Source: Spirochaetaceae bacterium (lineage in GTDB: Bacteria > Spirochaetota > Spirochaetia > Treponematales > Rectinemataceae). From it: a stretch of 17,688 bases of DNA. Made by a program: the position numbers and the translations under genes. Numbering within the stretch: position 1 is the first letter of the stretch; the number at the start of each line of letters is the position of its first letter. Shown in pieces: positions 6,986-14,003 of this stretch. The stretch lies in NCBI GenBank assembly GCA_016794765.1, contig JAEUJG010000529.1, positions 1 through 17,688 on the forward strand. Direction: 5' to 3'. Below the pieces are notes generated by a model that was not told the DNA's origin, made no database searches, and worked only from the letters and a program-made list of their open reading frames with translations.

Positions 6986-7014
6986 AGTATACGCAAAAAG
7001 AAGCCCTTGGTGAA
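6986..7014 (-). promoter_or_regulatory. Promoter of the lipoate operon
   Basis: TTCACC (7014-7009) and TATACT (6991-6986) are separated by exactly 17 bases, with 4 of 6 and 5 of 6 matches. Transcription would start near 6979, leaving a leader of roughly 18 bases. The -10 box overlaps the palindrome GTATAC (6988-6993), a possible site for repression by the encoded TetR protein. Confidence 0.65.
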
Positions 7015-7060
7015 GCTCCGCAATTTCCCGCGAAGGCCCGAAGGCGACGCGCTATTCTTC

Positions 7061-7089
7061 TTGCCCTATCGCACAAGTCAGGCTATGGT
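7061..7089 (+). promoter_or_regulatory. Candidate promoter of the histidine kinase gene
   Basis: TTGCCC (7061-7066) and TATGGT (7084-7089) are spaced by 17 bases; each matches 4 of 6. It lies in the 176-base divergent gap between the lipoate operon and the kinase, back to back with the operon promoter. Confidence 0.45.
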
Positions 7090-7143
7090 GGCGGAAAGCC
7101 GCGCTTCCCCCGGGAGTCCGCGGCAACTTGGAGAAGGACGACC

Positions 7144-8316
7144 ATGCTCGGCATCGAAAGCGAGAGCGCCATCTGTCAGCCGACCCGGGCGCAGGACCCG
7201 GGTCCGGAACTCGCCGCCTTGCGCCGAATCGTGCTCGAGTCGCGCCTGGGACTCATCTTCGACGAGTACCCCCTCCTCACGACCCTCCTCGACTCCTCCC
7301 GCCGCATCGTCTACGCGAACCGCCGCTCGCTCGAACTCATGGACGCCGCCGGGGAGGAATCCGTGCTCGGACTCCGCTTCGGCGAGGCCTTCGGCTGCGT
7401 CCACGCCAGGGAAAGCGCCGCCGGCTGCGGGACGAGCGCGGCCTGCCGCTTCTGCGGCGCCGCCCGGAGCGTGGACGAAGGACTCGCGGGCTCGTCCGTC
7501 AGCGAGGAATGCAGCATCAGCCGCGACCGCGAAGGCCGCGGCGAGTCGCTCGACATGCGCATCTGGGCCCGCCCCATCGACCTCGAAGGGGGTGCCTTCG
7601 TCCTCCTCGCGGCCGAGGACATCTCGGCGGAAAAGCGGCGCGAAGTCCTGGAGCGCGTCTTCTACCACGACATCGCGAACACGGCCTCGGGCATCAGAAG
7701 CATCCTCGACCTCATCCGGATGCTGCCCGGCGAGGATCCCGCCGAGTACCTGGACCTGATCCGCGCCGCGGCGGGACAGCTCATCGACGAGATCGAGTCC
7801 CAGCGCGCCCTCAAGGCCGCCGAGTCGCGGGAACTCGCCGTCCGACCCGTCCTCCTCGACGGCGGCCAGGCCCTGGTCGCGGCGACCGGGCTCTTCGCCT
7901 ACCGACTCCACGGCAAGGCGACGCGGGTGGCGATAGCGCCCGGCTCCGAACATCCCCTCGTCGAGACCGATCCCGCCCTCCTCCATCGAGTCCTTGTCAA
8001 CATGCTCAAGAACGCCCTCGAGGCCGCGGAGCGCGACGAGACCGTCGTCGCGGGCGCGCGCGTCGAATCCGGCGGCGAAGACGGTACGAACTGCGCCGTC
8101 TTCTGGGTGCGGAACCGGGCGGTCATGCCCGAGGCGACCCAAAGCCGCCTCTTCCACCGCTCCTTTTCCACCAAGGGCCCCGGCCGCGGCGTCGGCACCT
8201 ACGGGATGCGGCTTCTCGGGGAAGGCTATCTGGGCGGTACGATCCGTTTCCGTTCGGAGCCGGGGGAAGGCACGACCTTCGAACTCCGTCTGCCCAGCGG
8301 GAGCCCCTTGTTATAG
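7144..8316 (+). CDS. Cytoplasmic PAS-type sensor histidine kinase with a four-cysteine motif
   Basis: 390 residues without transmembrane segments. A PAS-like sensor (about 35-165) carries C85, C95, C101 and C104 in a C-x9-C-x5-C-x2-C pattern (FGCVHARE...GCGTSAACRFCGA), which looks able to bind a metal, heme or Fe-S centre. A dimerisation helix follows with the H-box FYHDIANT (probable phospho-acceptor H175). The ATPase domain has the N-box NMLKNALEA (286-294) and GT-F near the C-terminus. The usual DxGxG box is replaced by VRNRAVMPE (322-330), followed by FHRSFSTKG and GRGVGTYGMRLLGE. I recall this variant from a kinase subfamily in anaerobes. The start is supported by AAGGA (7134-7138), five bases from ATG. 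No response regulator is adjacent, so it is an orphan. The stop TAG ends at the first base of the inverted repeat that bounds the AT-rich island. Confidence 0.9.
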   Translation: MLGIESESAICQPTRAQDPGPELAALRRIVLESRLGLIFDEYPLLTTLLDSSRRIVYANRRSLELMDAAGEESVLGLRFGEAFGCVHARESAAGCGTSAACRFCGAARSVDEGLAGSSVSEECSISRDREGRGESLDMRIWARPIDLEGGAFVLLAAEDISAEKRREVLERVFYHDIANTASGIRSILDLIRMLPGEDPAEYLDLIRAAAGQLIDEIESQRALKAAESRELAVRPVLLDGGQALVAATGLFAYRLHGKATRVAIAPGSEHPLVETDPALLHRVLVNMLKNALEAAERDETVVAGARVESGGEDGTNCAVFWVRNRAVMPEATQSRLFHRSFSTKGPGRGVGTYGMRLLGEGYLGGTIRFRSEPGEGTTFELRLPSGSPLL

Positions 8317-8414
8317 TGTTACGAAGCTTAGGATCAACCCCTAAATCACAAGTATTTATTTTCATAATATATAATTAGACAACCAAACTCTTTTAAACAC
8401 AAAGTTCGTAACAC
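8316..8414. repeat. AT-rich intergenic island bounded by a perfect 10-bp inverted repeat
   Basis: GTGTTACGAA (8316-8325) and TTCGTAACAC (8405-8414) are exact complements separated by 79 bases. From 8341 to 8404 only 14 of 64 bases are G or C, against a very GC-rich background. The island fills the whole gap between two convergent genes, from the kinase stop (8314-8316) to the hydrolase stop (8418-8416). No open frame, T-run hairpin or target-site duplication was seen (flanks TTATA and CTCAT differ). It could be a recombination or attachment site, a tiny non-coding mobile remnant, a bidirectional 3' structure or a small RNA. Confidence 0.8.
8357..8384 (-). other. Weak dif-like (Xer recombination) core in the AT-rich island
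   Basis: Read on the minus strand, a TATATA central hexamer (8368-8373) is followed by TTATGAAAATA (8367-8357). This resembles the central region and XerD arm of bacterial dif sites as I remember them (TATATA then TTATGTAAA). The other arm (GGTTGTCTAAT) fits poorly. Its centre lies within about six bases of the centre of the flanking inverted repeat. Low AT-rich complexity makes chance matches likely. Confidence 0.2.
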
Positions 8415-8415
8415 C

Positions 8416-9468
8416 TCATAGTGGATCCAAAAAATCGAGGATGGGGGCGTTCACCGCCGGCGCGTGGGTCTCCATCGGACAATGCCCCGCCCCCTCGATG
8501 CTCGAATACCGCGCATCGCGGAGATCGCCGACGAGCCGTTCGCCGGCGGGCCGCACGATGCGGTCGGCCGAGCCCCACAGCACGAGGGTCGGAGCGGCGA
8601 CGGCGCCAAGGTTTGGCGTAGCGTCTCCGCCAGAGGTCTTGGACCAGGCGAGAAGCGCCCCGGCGATACCCGGCCTGAGGAAGGGAGCCCAATAGCCTTC
8701 GAATTCCTCCTTCGTCGCATCACGCCCGAAGACTCGTCCGAGGAGGGCCTTGAAGCGGGTGATATCGAGGAGGTAACGCTCGAGGCCGCGGGAAGCGCCG
8801 GAGCCCAAGAGGCGCACGATGCCGGGGGGACCGGCCTTGCCGTAAACGGCGGGAGCGACAAGGACAAGGGCGCGGACGGAATCGGGACGGGTCGCGGCCA
8901 TATGGGCGGCGATGCGGCCGCCGAGGGAATGGCCGACGAGGATCCAGCCCCGGCCCGAAGCGGCCGGCCCGGTTTCGGGCAAGGGCTCCCGCTCGAGGAG
9001 CCGCCACAGGAGCGCGGCGCGGGCCGTCGGCGTGCCGGAGGCCTGGCCCGAGAGTTCGGCGGCGGACGCGGAGGAGTGGCCGAAGGGCGGATAGTCGAAG
9101 GCCAGGACGCTGTAGCCGGCGCCGGAAAGGGCCGGCGCGAGGAGGCGCCAGCCGAAGACGGAGCCGCCGAAGCCGTGGACTAGGAGGACCTTGCCCCGGG
9201 GACGGGGGAAGCGCAGGGGATCGGGTTCCCAGCGCAGGGCATGGAGCCGGAATCCTTCGAAGTCGACGAACTCCGAGTCGGCGTAGGGCCTGACGAGGGG
9301 ATGGGCGGCCAAGGCCGATTCGCGGGCCGCTGCCAACTCCTCCGGGTCGGTGGCGCAGGAGGCGAGGCCGACCGCCGAACCGGCGGCGACGAGAAGGGCG
9401 GAAAGGCGAACGAGGGCGGCGAAGGCGGCCTTCGCGCGGCCGAGGCGCGTATCTTCGGGTCTGCGCAT
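8416..9468 (-). CDS. Alpha/beta-hydrolase, predicted lipoprotein
   Basis: This 350-residue protein starts with a basic N-region and hydrophobic stretch ending in the lipobox L-A-S-C38, so it is probably exported and lipid-anchored. The hydrolase fold shows an oxyanion loop HGFGGS (98-103), the nucleophile elbow GHSLGG with S181, the acid D302 in LWGSADRIV and the histidine H329 in GAGHCPM, a complete catalytic triad. A lid region of about 80 residues lies between strand 6 and the acid. The substrate is unknown; esters or acyl compounds are typical for the family. ATG at 9468 is chosen because it begins the signal peptide; upstream codons look non-coding. A TATACT box lies only six bases before the ATG with no Shine-Dalgarno, suggesting a leaderless mRNA. 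It is convergent with the kinase and divergent from the GH13 operon. Confidence 0.92.
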   Translation of the reverse strand: MRRPEDTRLGRAKAAFAALVRLSALLVAAGSAVGLASCATDPEELAAARESALAAHPLVRPYADSEFVDFEGFRLHALRWEPDPLRFPRPRGKVLLVHGFGGSVFGWRLLAPALSGAGYSVLAFDYPPFGHSSASAAELSGQASGTPTARAALLWRLLEREPLPETGPAASGRGWILVGHSLGGRIAAHMAATRPDSVRALVLVAPAVYGKAGPPGIVRLLGSGASRGLERYLLDITRFKALLGRVFGRDATKEEFEGYWAPFLRPGIAGALLAWSKTSGGDATPNLGAVAAPTLVLWGSADRIVRPAGERLVGDLRDARYSSIEGAGHCPMETHAPAVNAPILDFLDPL

Positions 9469-9474
9469 GCCATA

Positions 9475-9480
9475 AGTATA
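9475..9480 (-). promoter_or_regulatory. -10 box of the hydrolase gene (possible leaderless promoter)
   Basis: TATACT on the minus strand (9480-9475) matches 5 of 6 to TATAAT and lies six bases from the ATG at 9468. No convincing -35 box is found 16-18 bases upstream. Confidence 0.45.
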
Positions 9481-9490
9481 GCGCCTCGCC

Positions 9491-9519
9491 TTGTACCGCG
9501 GGCCCCTCTGGAGTAGTAT
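9491..9519 (+). promoter_or_regulatory. Candidate promoter of the GH13-addBA operon
   Basis: TTGTAC (9491-9496) and TAGTAT (9514-9519) are separated by 17 bases. Transcription would begin near 9526, leaving about 45 bases of leader. It lies back to back with the hydrolase -10 box in a 103-base divergent gap. Confidence 0.4.
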
Positions 9520-9556
9520 TCGCAGGAAGGGGCGCGCCGCGCGCGGACCCCCGGAC

Positions 9557-9565
9557 GGAGGGAGG
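9557..9565 (+). promoter_or_regulatory. Strong Shine-Dalgarno deciding the GH13-like gene start
   Basis: GGAGGGAGG ends six bases before ATG at 9572. It marks that ATG as the start rather than the in-frame TTG at 9491, which overlaps the predicted -35 box. Confidence 0.8.
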
Positions 9566-9571
9566 TCCCGT

Positions 9572-12500
9572 ATGAACGAAGAGGAAAAAATCCTCGTCGT
9601 GCGGCTCGAGGGCATCGAGGGCGAGGGTGGACTCGTCGCGAAGGCCGGCGACCGGCTCATGGAGTTCCACGTCTCCCGCGAGGCGCGCGACGAGCTCGGA
9701 CTCGAAGGCTCGCTCTTCCGCAGCACGGGAAACGTCGTCCTTCCCGATTTCGCCGCCGCGCGCCTCCTCGCGCGCCGCATCAACGAGCGCGTCGACGCCG
9801 CCCTCCTCCCCGAACGCACGGTGCGCGCGGGGCGCCTCAACGCGATGGCGCTCATCGACGAGATCCTCCACGACGTCGCGCGCCTCTACCGCGAACGCGC
9901 GGCGGCCGACGCCTTCGCCAAGGCCCTCGCCGCGATGGAGGCCGAGCTCGGCAAGCGGGAAACCGACGCCCTGCTCCTCGCCTTCGCGAAGGCCTTCCCT
10001 CCCCTCGCCGTGTACCGCCGCGAGACGACCGAAAAGGCCTGGCTCGAGGCGGCGCGCGACGGCGTGCCGAACCGCCTCCTCGCCCTCGAGGAGCTGCTCC
10101 TCCTCCGCCTCGCGAACGAGAACCCCGCCTTCGGTCCCTACCGCTTCCTCTTCGACGACGGCTCGCGCCCCGAGGGCGAGTCGCCGCGCGAGGGCTCCCT
10201 CGCCGCGCGCGGGGACTATCTCCGCGCCGTCGCCGCCCTCGAAAAAAGCTTCGTGACACAGCCGAGCTTCGGTCCCGACGGGGAGGACCTCGTCACGATG
10301 CTCCGCGCCCCCGCCCGCGAGGCGCCCTACTCCCTGCCGGGCCAGCTCGACTACATCCGGCGCCGCTGGGGCCTCCTCATCGGCGACAAGCTCCTCCGCC
10401 TACTCGGCGGGCTCGACCTGATCCGCGAGGAGGAAAAGCCCCGCTTCCCCGGCCCCGGCCCGACGCGCGCCTACGCCTACCGCGGCATGGAGGCCGAGTA
10501 CGAGCGCTTCACCGAGGACCGCGACTGGATGCCCAACGTCGTCATGATGGCGAAGAGCGTCCTCGTCTGGCTCCACCAACTCTCCGTCGCCTACGGCCGG
10601 AGGATCGACCGCCTCGACGCGATCCCCGACGAGGAGCTCGACCTCCTCGCCACCCGCGGCTTCAACGGGCTCTGGCTCATCGGGCTCTGGGAACGGAGCG
10701 CGGCGAGCGCCGAGATCAAGCGGCGCTGCGGCAACCCGGAGGCCGCGGCCTCCGCCTACTCCCTCTTCGACTACGAAATCGCGGGCGAACTCGGCGGCTG
10801 GCCGGCCCTCGAGTCGCTCCGCGCGCGCGCCGCCTTGCGGGGCATCCGCATGGCGGCGGACATGGTGCCGAACCACGTAGGCATCGACTCGGCCTGGGTC
10901 CGCGAGCGGCCGGACCTCCTCATGTCGAGCGGGAGCTGCCCCTTCCCCGGCTACTCCTTCTCCGGCGGCGACCTGTCCGGCGACGGCCGCGTGGAGATCC
11001 GCGTCGAGGACCACTACTACGACCGCACGGACGCCGCGGTCGTCTTCCAGCGGCGCGACCGCTCCTCGGGCCGGGTGGACTACGTCTACCACGGCAACGA
11101 CGGCACGGGCATGGCCTGGAACGACACGGCGCAGATCGACTTCCTCAAGCCCGAGGCCCGCGAGGCGGTGCGCGAGCGCATCCTCCACGTTGCGCGCAAC
11201 TTCCCGATCATCCGCTTCGACGCGGCGATGGTCCTCGCCAAGAAAAGCGTCAGGCGACTCTGGTATCCGGAGCCGGGCTCCGGCGGCGACATTCCCTCGC
11301 GCGCGGAGTACGCCAGGTCCCAGGAGGACTTCGACCGGGCCATCCCCGAGGAGTTCTGGCGCGAGGTCGTGGATCTCTGCGCGCGCGAGGCGCCCGACAC
11401 CCTCCTCCTGGCTGAGGCCTTCTGGATGATGGAAGGCTACTTCGTCCGCACACTCGGCATGCACCGCGTCTACAACTCGGCCTTCATGAACATGCTGAAG
11501 CGCGAGGAGAACCGGAAGTACCGCGAGACGATCAAGAACACGCAGGAGTTCGACAAGGACATCCTGAAGCGCTTCGTCAACTTCATGAACAATCCCGACG
11601 AAGAGACCGCCGTCGCCCAGTTCGGCAAGGGCGACAAGTACTTTGGCGTCTGCACGATGATGGCGACGATGCCCGGCCTGCCGATGTTCGGCCACGGCCA
11701 GCTCGAGGGCTTCGAGGAAAAATACGGCATGGAATACCGCCGCGCCTACCGCGACGAGACGCCCGACGCGGCCCTCGTGGAGCGGCACGAGCGCGAGATC
11801 TTCCCCCTCCTGAAGCGCCGCCGGCTCTTCTCCGGAGTCGAGCGCTTCCTTCTCTACGACCTCGTCTCCGACGACGGTTCCGTCAACGACAACGCCTTCG
11901 TCTATTCGAACGGCGAAGGTACCGAACGCGCCCTCGTCGCCTACAACAACGCCTACGAGCGCGCCTCCGGGCGCGTCAGGATGTCGGCGCCCTACGCCGA
12001 GAAGCTTCCGGGCGGCGGCAAGACCCAACGGAGCAAGGGCCTCGCCGAAGCCCTCGGGCTCGTCGCCGCCGACGACCGCTTCCTCGTGATGCGCGAATCG
12101 CGCTCGGGACTCTGGTACCTCCGGCGCTCGCGCGAGATCGAGGAGTCGGGACTAGCCCTCGTTCTCGACGGCTTCCAGTGCCAGGTCTTCCTCGACATCT
12201 TCGAGGTCGTCGACGACGAACGCGGCACCTACCGCGCCGTCCACGACACCCTCGGCGGCTCCGGCGTTCCGGACCTGGCCGAGGCCGTCCAGGATGTCGT
12301 GCTCAAGGACCTCTACGCCGCCTTCGCGGCCCTCGCCGCGCCCGGCTTCTTCGCCTTGGCGGCCAAGGCCGTCAGGGGCGAGGAGGCGGCCGCGGCGCCG
12401 CTGGCGGCAGTCCAAGCCGGCGCCCCGGGAACCGCTTCGGCCCCGGTTGCCGAGGCTCGGCTCGCCCCCCCGCCGTCCAAGCGCCGGGGCGCCGCCTCTC

Positions 12501-13468
12501 CCGAGGCCGTCCGCAAGGCCGCCGCGAAGGAACTCCTGGCGACGGCGGCGGAACCCGCCCTCGCCTTCTACGCCGTCGTCCGCGGCCTCATCCGCGAGGA
12601 GGCCGCCGAGGAGGGCCTGCCCTCCGGCCACGCGGCCGCCCTTGATCCGGCCGCCGCGCGGGCCCTGGCCCTGGCCGAGGACGCCGCCGCCGCGGAATCG
12701 GCGCGCGACCGTCTCCTCGAGGGTCTGGCGGCCCTGGCGGGACTCGCGCGCCCGGCCGCCTCCCCGGCCGCCTCCCCGGCCGAGGGGCGCGGGGAGCCCG
12801 CGGAGGGAAGCCTCGTCGCGGACTTCCTCGCGGCGCCGCACGCCGCGGAGATCGCCGCCGCCTATCTCGTCGCAGACGGGCTCAAGGCCCTCGCGGGCCG
12901 CGCCGCCGCGGGCGAGGAGGCCCGCCGCCTGGTGGAGCGCCTCTTCCTGGAGCGGAAGCTCCGGGAGGCCCTCAGGGCGGCCGGAACGCCGGTCGATGTC
13001 GCCCATCGCGCGATGTCGATGGCCAAGGCCTTCCTGGCGCGGAGCGGGAAGGCGCACGAGGCCGCCGCCGGCGCGACCGAGCGCGGCAAGCTCCGCGCCG
13101 GGGCGGAACGCGCGGAGGCCCCGCCCGCCGTCCTCGCCCTGGAACTTTTCCGCGCGCACGCCGAGGACGAGGAGATCCGCGCCGTTCTCGGGGTCAACCG
13201 CTTCGAAGGGGTCGATTGGTTCGTCAAGGAGCGCTTCGAGGAGCTGGCCGCCTTCGGCGCGATCGCCGCCGCCGCCGCGCCGCCTCCGCCGGGCCACAAG
13301 CCTTCCGGCAAGGAAGCCGCGGCCCGGCGCCTCCGCGCGGCGGAGGGGACAGCCGCCGCCTTCCTGGCGGCGGAGGCCGATTCCGGCTATCGCCTCGACC
13401 GCCTCGGCTCGGCCCTCGAGGCCGCCGCGGCGAAGTCGGGCGCGGGCGCTGAGCGGGGGGCCAGGTAG
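9572..13468 (+). CDS. Large GH13 (alpha-amylase family)-like protein with helical N- and C-terminal extensions
   Basis: 1298 residues. An N-terminal helical region (1 to about 325) has no recognised motif. A (beta/alpha)8 barrel typical of GH13 starts near WLHQLSVAYGRR (about 334). GH13 region I is DMVPNHVG (430-437). Region II is IIRFDAAMV with the nucleophile D550, region III is LLAEAFW with the acid/base E615, and region IV is FMNNPDEE with D676. The catalytic triad is present, but the usual His before the region IV Asp (NHD) is replaced by Pro (NPD). A beta-type region follows (about 770-890). The last roughly 380 residues are alanine-rich and helical, with an unstructured linker around 945-975. 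No signal peptide is seen, so it is presumably cytoplasmic; an alpha-glucan or trehalose-type substrate is possible but unproven. It heads the operon: flavin-reductase-like gene, addB and addA follow with almost no gaps. Confidence 0.85.
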   Translation: MNEEEKILVVRLEGIEGEGGLVAKAGDRLMEFHVSREARDELGLEGSLFRSTGNVVLPDFAAARLLARRINERVDAALLPERTVRAGRLNAMALIDEILHDVARLYRERAAADAFAKALAAMEAELGKRETDALLLAFAKAFPPLAVYRRETTEKAWLEAARDGVPNRLLALEELLLLRLANENPAFGPYRFLFDDGSRPEGESPREGSLAARGDYLRAVAALEKSFVTQPSFGPDGEDLVTMLRAPAREAPYSLPGQLDYIRRRWGLLIGDKLLRLLGGLDLIREEEKPRFPGPGPTRAYAYRGMEAEYERFTEDRDWMPNVVMMAKSVLVWLHQLSVAYGRRIDRLDAIPDEELDLLATRGFNGLWLIGLWERSAASAEIKRRCGNPEAAASAYSLFDYEIAGELGGWPALESLRARAALRGIRMAADMVPNHVGIDSAWVRERPDLLMSSGSCPFPGYSFSGGDLSGDGRVEIRVEDHYYDRTDAAVVFQRRDRSSGRVDYVYHGNDGTGMAWNDTAQIDFLKPEAREAVRERILHVARNFPIIRFDAAMVLAKKSVRRLWYPEPGSGGDIPSRAEYARSQEDFDRAIPEEFWREVVDLCAREAPDTLLLAEAFWMMEGYFVRTLGMHRVYNSAFMNMLKREENRKYRETIKNTQEFDKDILKRFVNFMNNPDEETAVAQFGKGDKYFGVCTMMATMPGLPMFGHGQLEGFEEKYGMEYRRAYRDETPDAALVERHEREIFPLLKRRRLFSGVERFLLYDLVSDDGSVNDNAFVYSNGEGTERALVAYNNAYERASGRVRMSAPYAEKLPGGGKTQRSKGLAEALGLVAADDRFLVMRESRSGLWYLRRSREIEESGLALVLDGFQCQVFLDIFEVVDDERGTYRAVHDTLGGSGVPDLAEAVQDVVLKDLYAAFAALAAPGFFALAAKAVRGEEAAAAPLAAVQAGAPGTASAPVAEARLAPPPSKRRGAASPEAVRKAAAKELLATAAEPALAFYAVVRGLIREEAAEEGLPSGHAAALDPAAARALALAEDAAAAESARDRLLEGLAALAGLARPAASPAASPAEGRGEPAEGSLVADFLAAPHAAEIAAAYLVADGLKALAGRAAAGEEARRLVERLFLERKLREALRAAGTPVDVAHRAMSMAKAFLARSGKAHEAAAGATERGKLRAGAERAEAPPAVLALELFRAHAEDEEIRAVLGVNRFEGVDWFVKERFEELAAFGAIAAAAAPPPPGHKPSGKEAAARRLRAAEGTAAAFLAAEADSGYRLDRLGSALEAAAAKSGAGAERGAR
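12754..12777 (+). repeat. Short tandem repeat, two 12-bp units in frame
   Basis: GGCCGCCTCCCC occurs twice in tandem, encoding Ala-Ala-Ser-Pro twice in a linker of the GH13-like protein's C-terminal region. It would allow in-frame length changes by slippage. Confidence 0.7.
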
Positions 13469-13469
13469 C

Positions 13470-14003
13470 ATGGTGTTTTCGTCCCTGGATCCCCGTTCGC
13501 TCGCCCTCAATCCCTTCTCGCTCATCGCCGAGGACTGGATGCTCGTCACGGCCGGCGTCCCCGGCGACTGGAACACGATGACCGCCTCCTGGGGCGGCCT
13601 CGGCCACCTCTGGAACCGCGATGTCGCCTTCGTCTTCATCCGGCCGACCCGGCACACCTTCGGCTTCATGGAGCGGGAGGCCTTCTTCAGCCTTTCCTTC
13701 TTCGATCCCGGGATGCGGCAAGCCCTCGGCGTCTGCGGCCGGCTTTCGGGCCGCGACGCGGACAAGGCCAAGGCGGCGGGACTCACGCCGCGCTCCTTCG
13801 AGCTTCCGGCCCGGGCCGGCGACCCCGCGGCCCGGGTGCAGTCCTTCGAGGAATCGCGCATCGTCTTCGCCTGCCGCAAGCTCCACGCGCAGGACCTGGA
13901 TCCCGCCTGCTTCGTCGATCCCTCGATCGCCGGCCACTACGAATCCCTCGACTGGCACCGCCTCTACGTCGGCGCCGTCGAAGCCGCCTGGAAACGGGAC
14001 TGA
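13470..14003 (+). CDS. Flavin reductase-like domain protein
   Basis: This 177-residue protein resembles the flavin-reductase (FMN-binding split-barrel) family, whose members bind FMN and reduce flavin or act as small flavoproteins. The motif DWNTMTASWGGLGHLWNRDV (33-52) matches the phosphate- and isoalloxazine-binding region, followed by VFIRPTRHTFGF (55-66) and FFSLSFF (72-78). No signal peptide or membrane segment, so it is cytoplasmic. The start ATG is one base after the GH13-like gene's TAG, and the TGA overlaps the addB start by one base (TGATG), so it sits inside the operon. Its partner and substrate are unknown; a role linked to either neighbour is only inferred from position. Confidence 0.88.
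   Translation: MVFSSLDPRSLALNPFSLIAEDWMLVTAGVPGDWNTMTASWGGLGHLWNRDVAFVFIRPTRHTFGFMEREAFFSLSFFDPGMRQALGVCGRLSGRDADKAKAAGLTPRSFELPARAGDPAARVQSFEESRIVFACRKLHAQDLDPACFVDPSIAGHYESLDWHRLYVGAVEAAWKRD

Noticed and set aside
8316..8414. Insertion sequence or MITE with terminal inverted repeats
   Set aside because: No transposase, and the bases flanking the repeats show no target-site duplication, so I describe only an island with an inverted repeat.
8316..8414. Bidirectional intrinsic terminator
   Set aside because: The inverted repeat arms are 79 bases apart with no T-run after either arm, unlike a normal terminator.
9491..9571. 27-codon N-terminal extension of the GH13-like protein
   Set aside because: It starts at TTG within the candidate -35 box and lacks a ribosome-binding site; ATG at 9572 has GGAGGGAGG.
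12754..12777. CRISPR or regulatory repeat
   Set aside because: Only two 12-bp in-frame units within a coding linker.
10400..13958. Long minus-strand open frames opposite the GH13-like and flavin-reductase-like genes
   Set aside because: Low-complexity Arg/Gly/Ala/Val translation without motifs; mirror frames of high-GC third codon positions.
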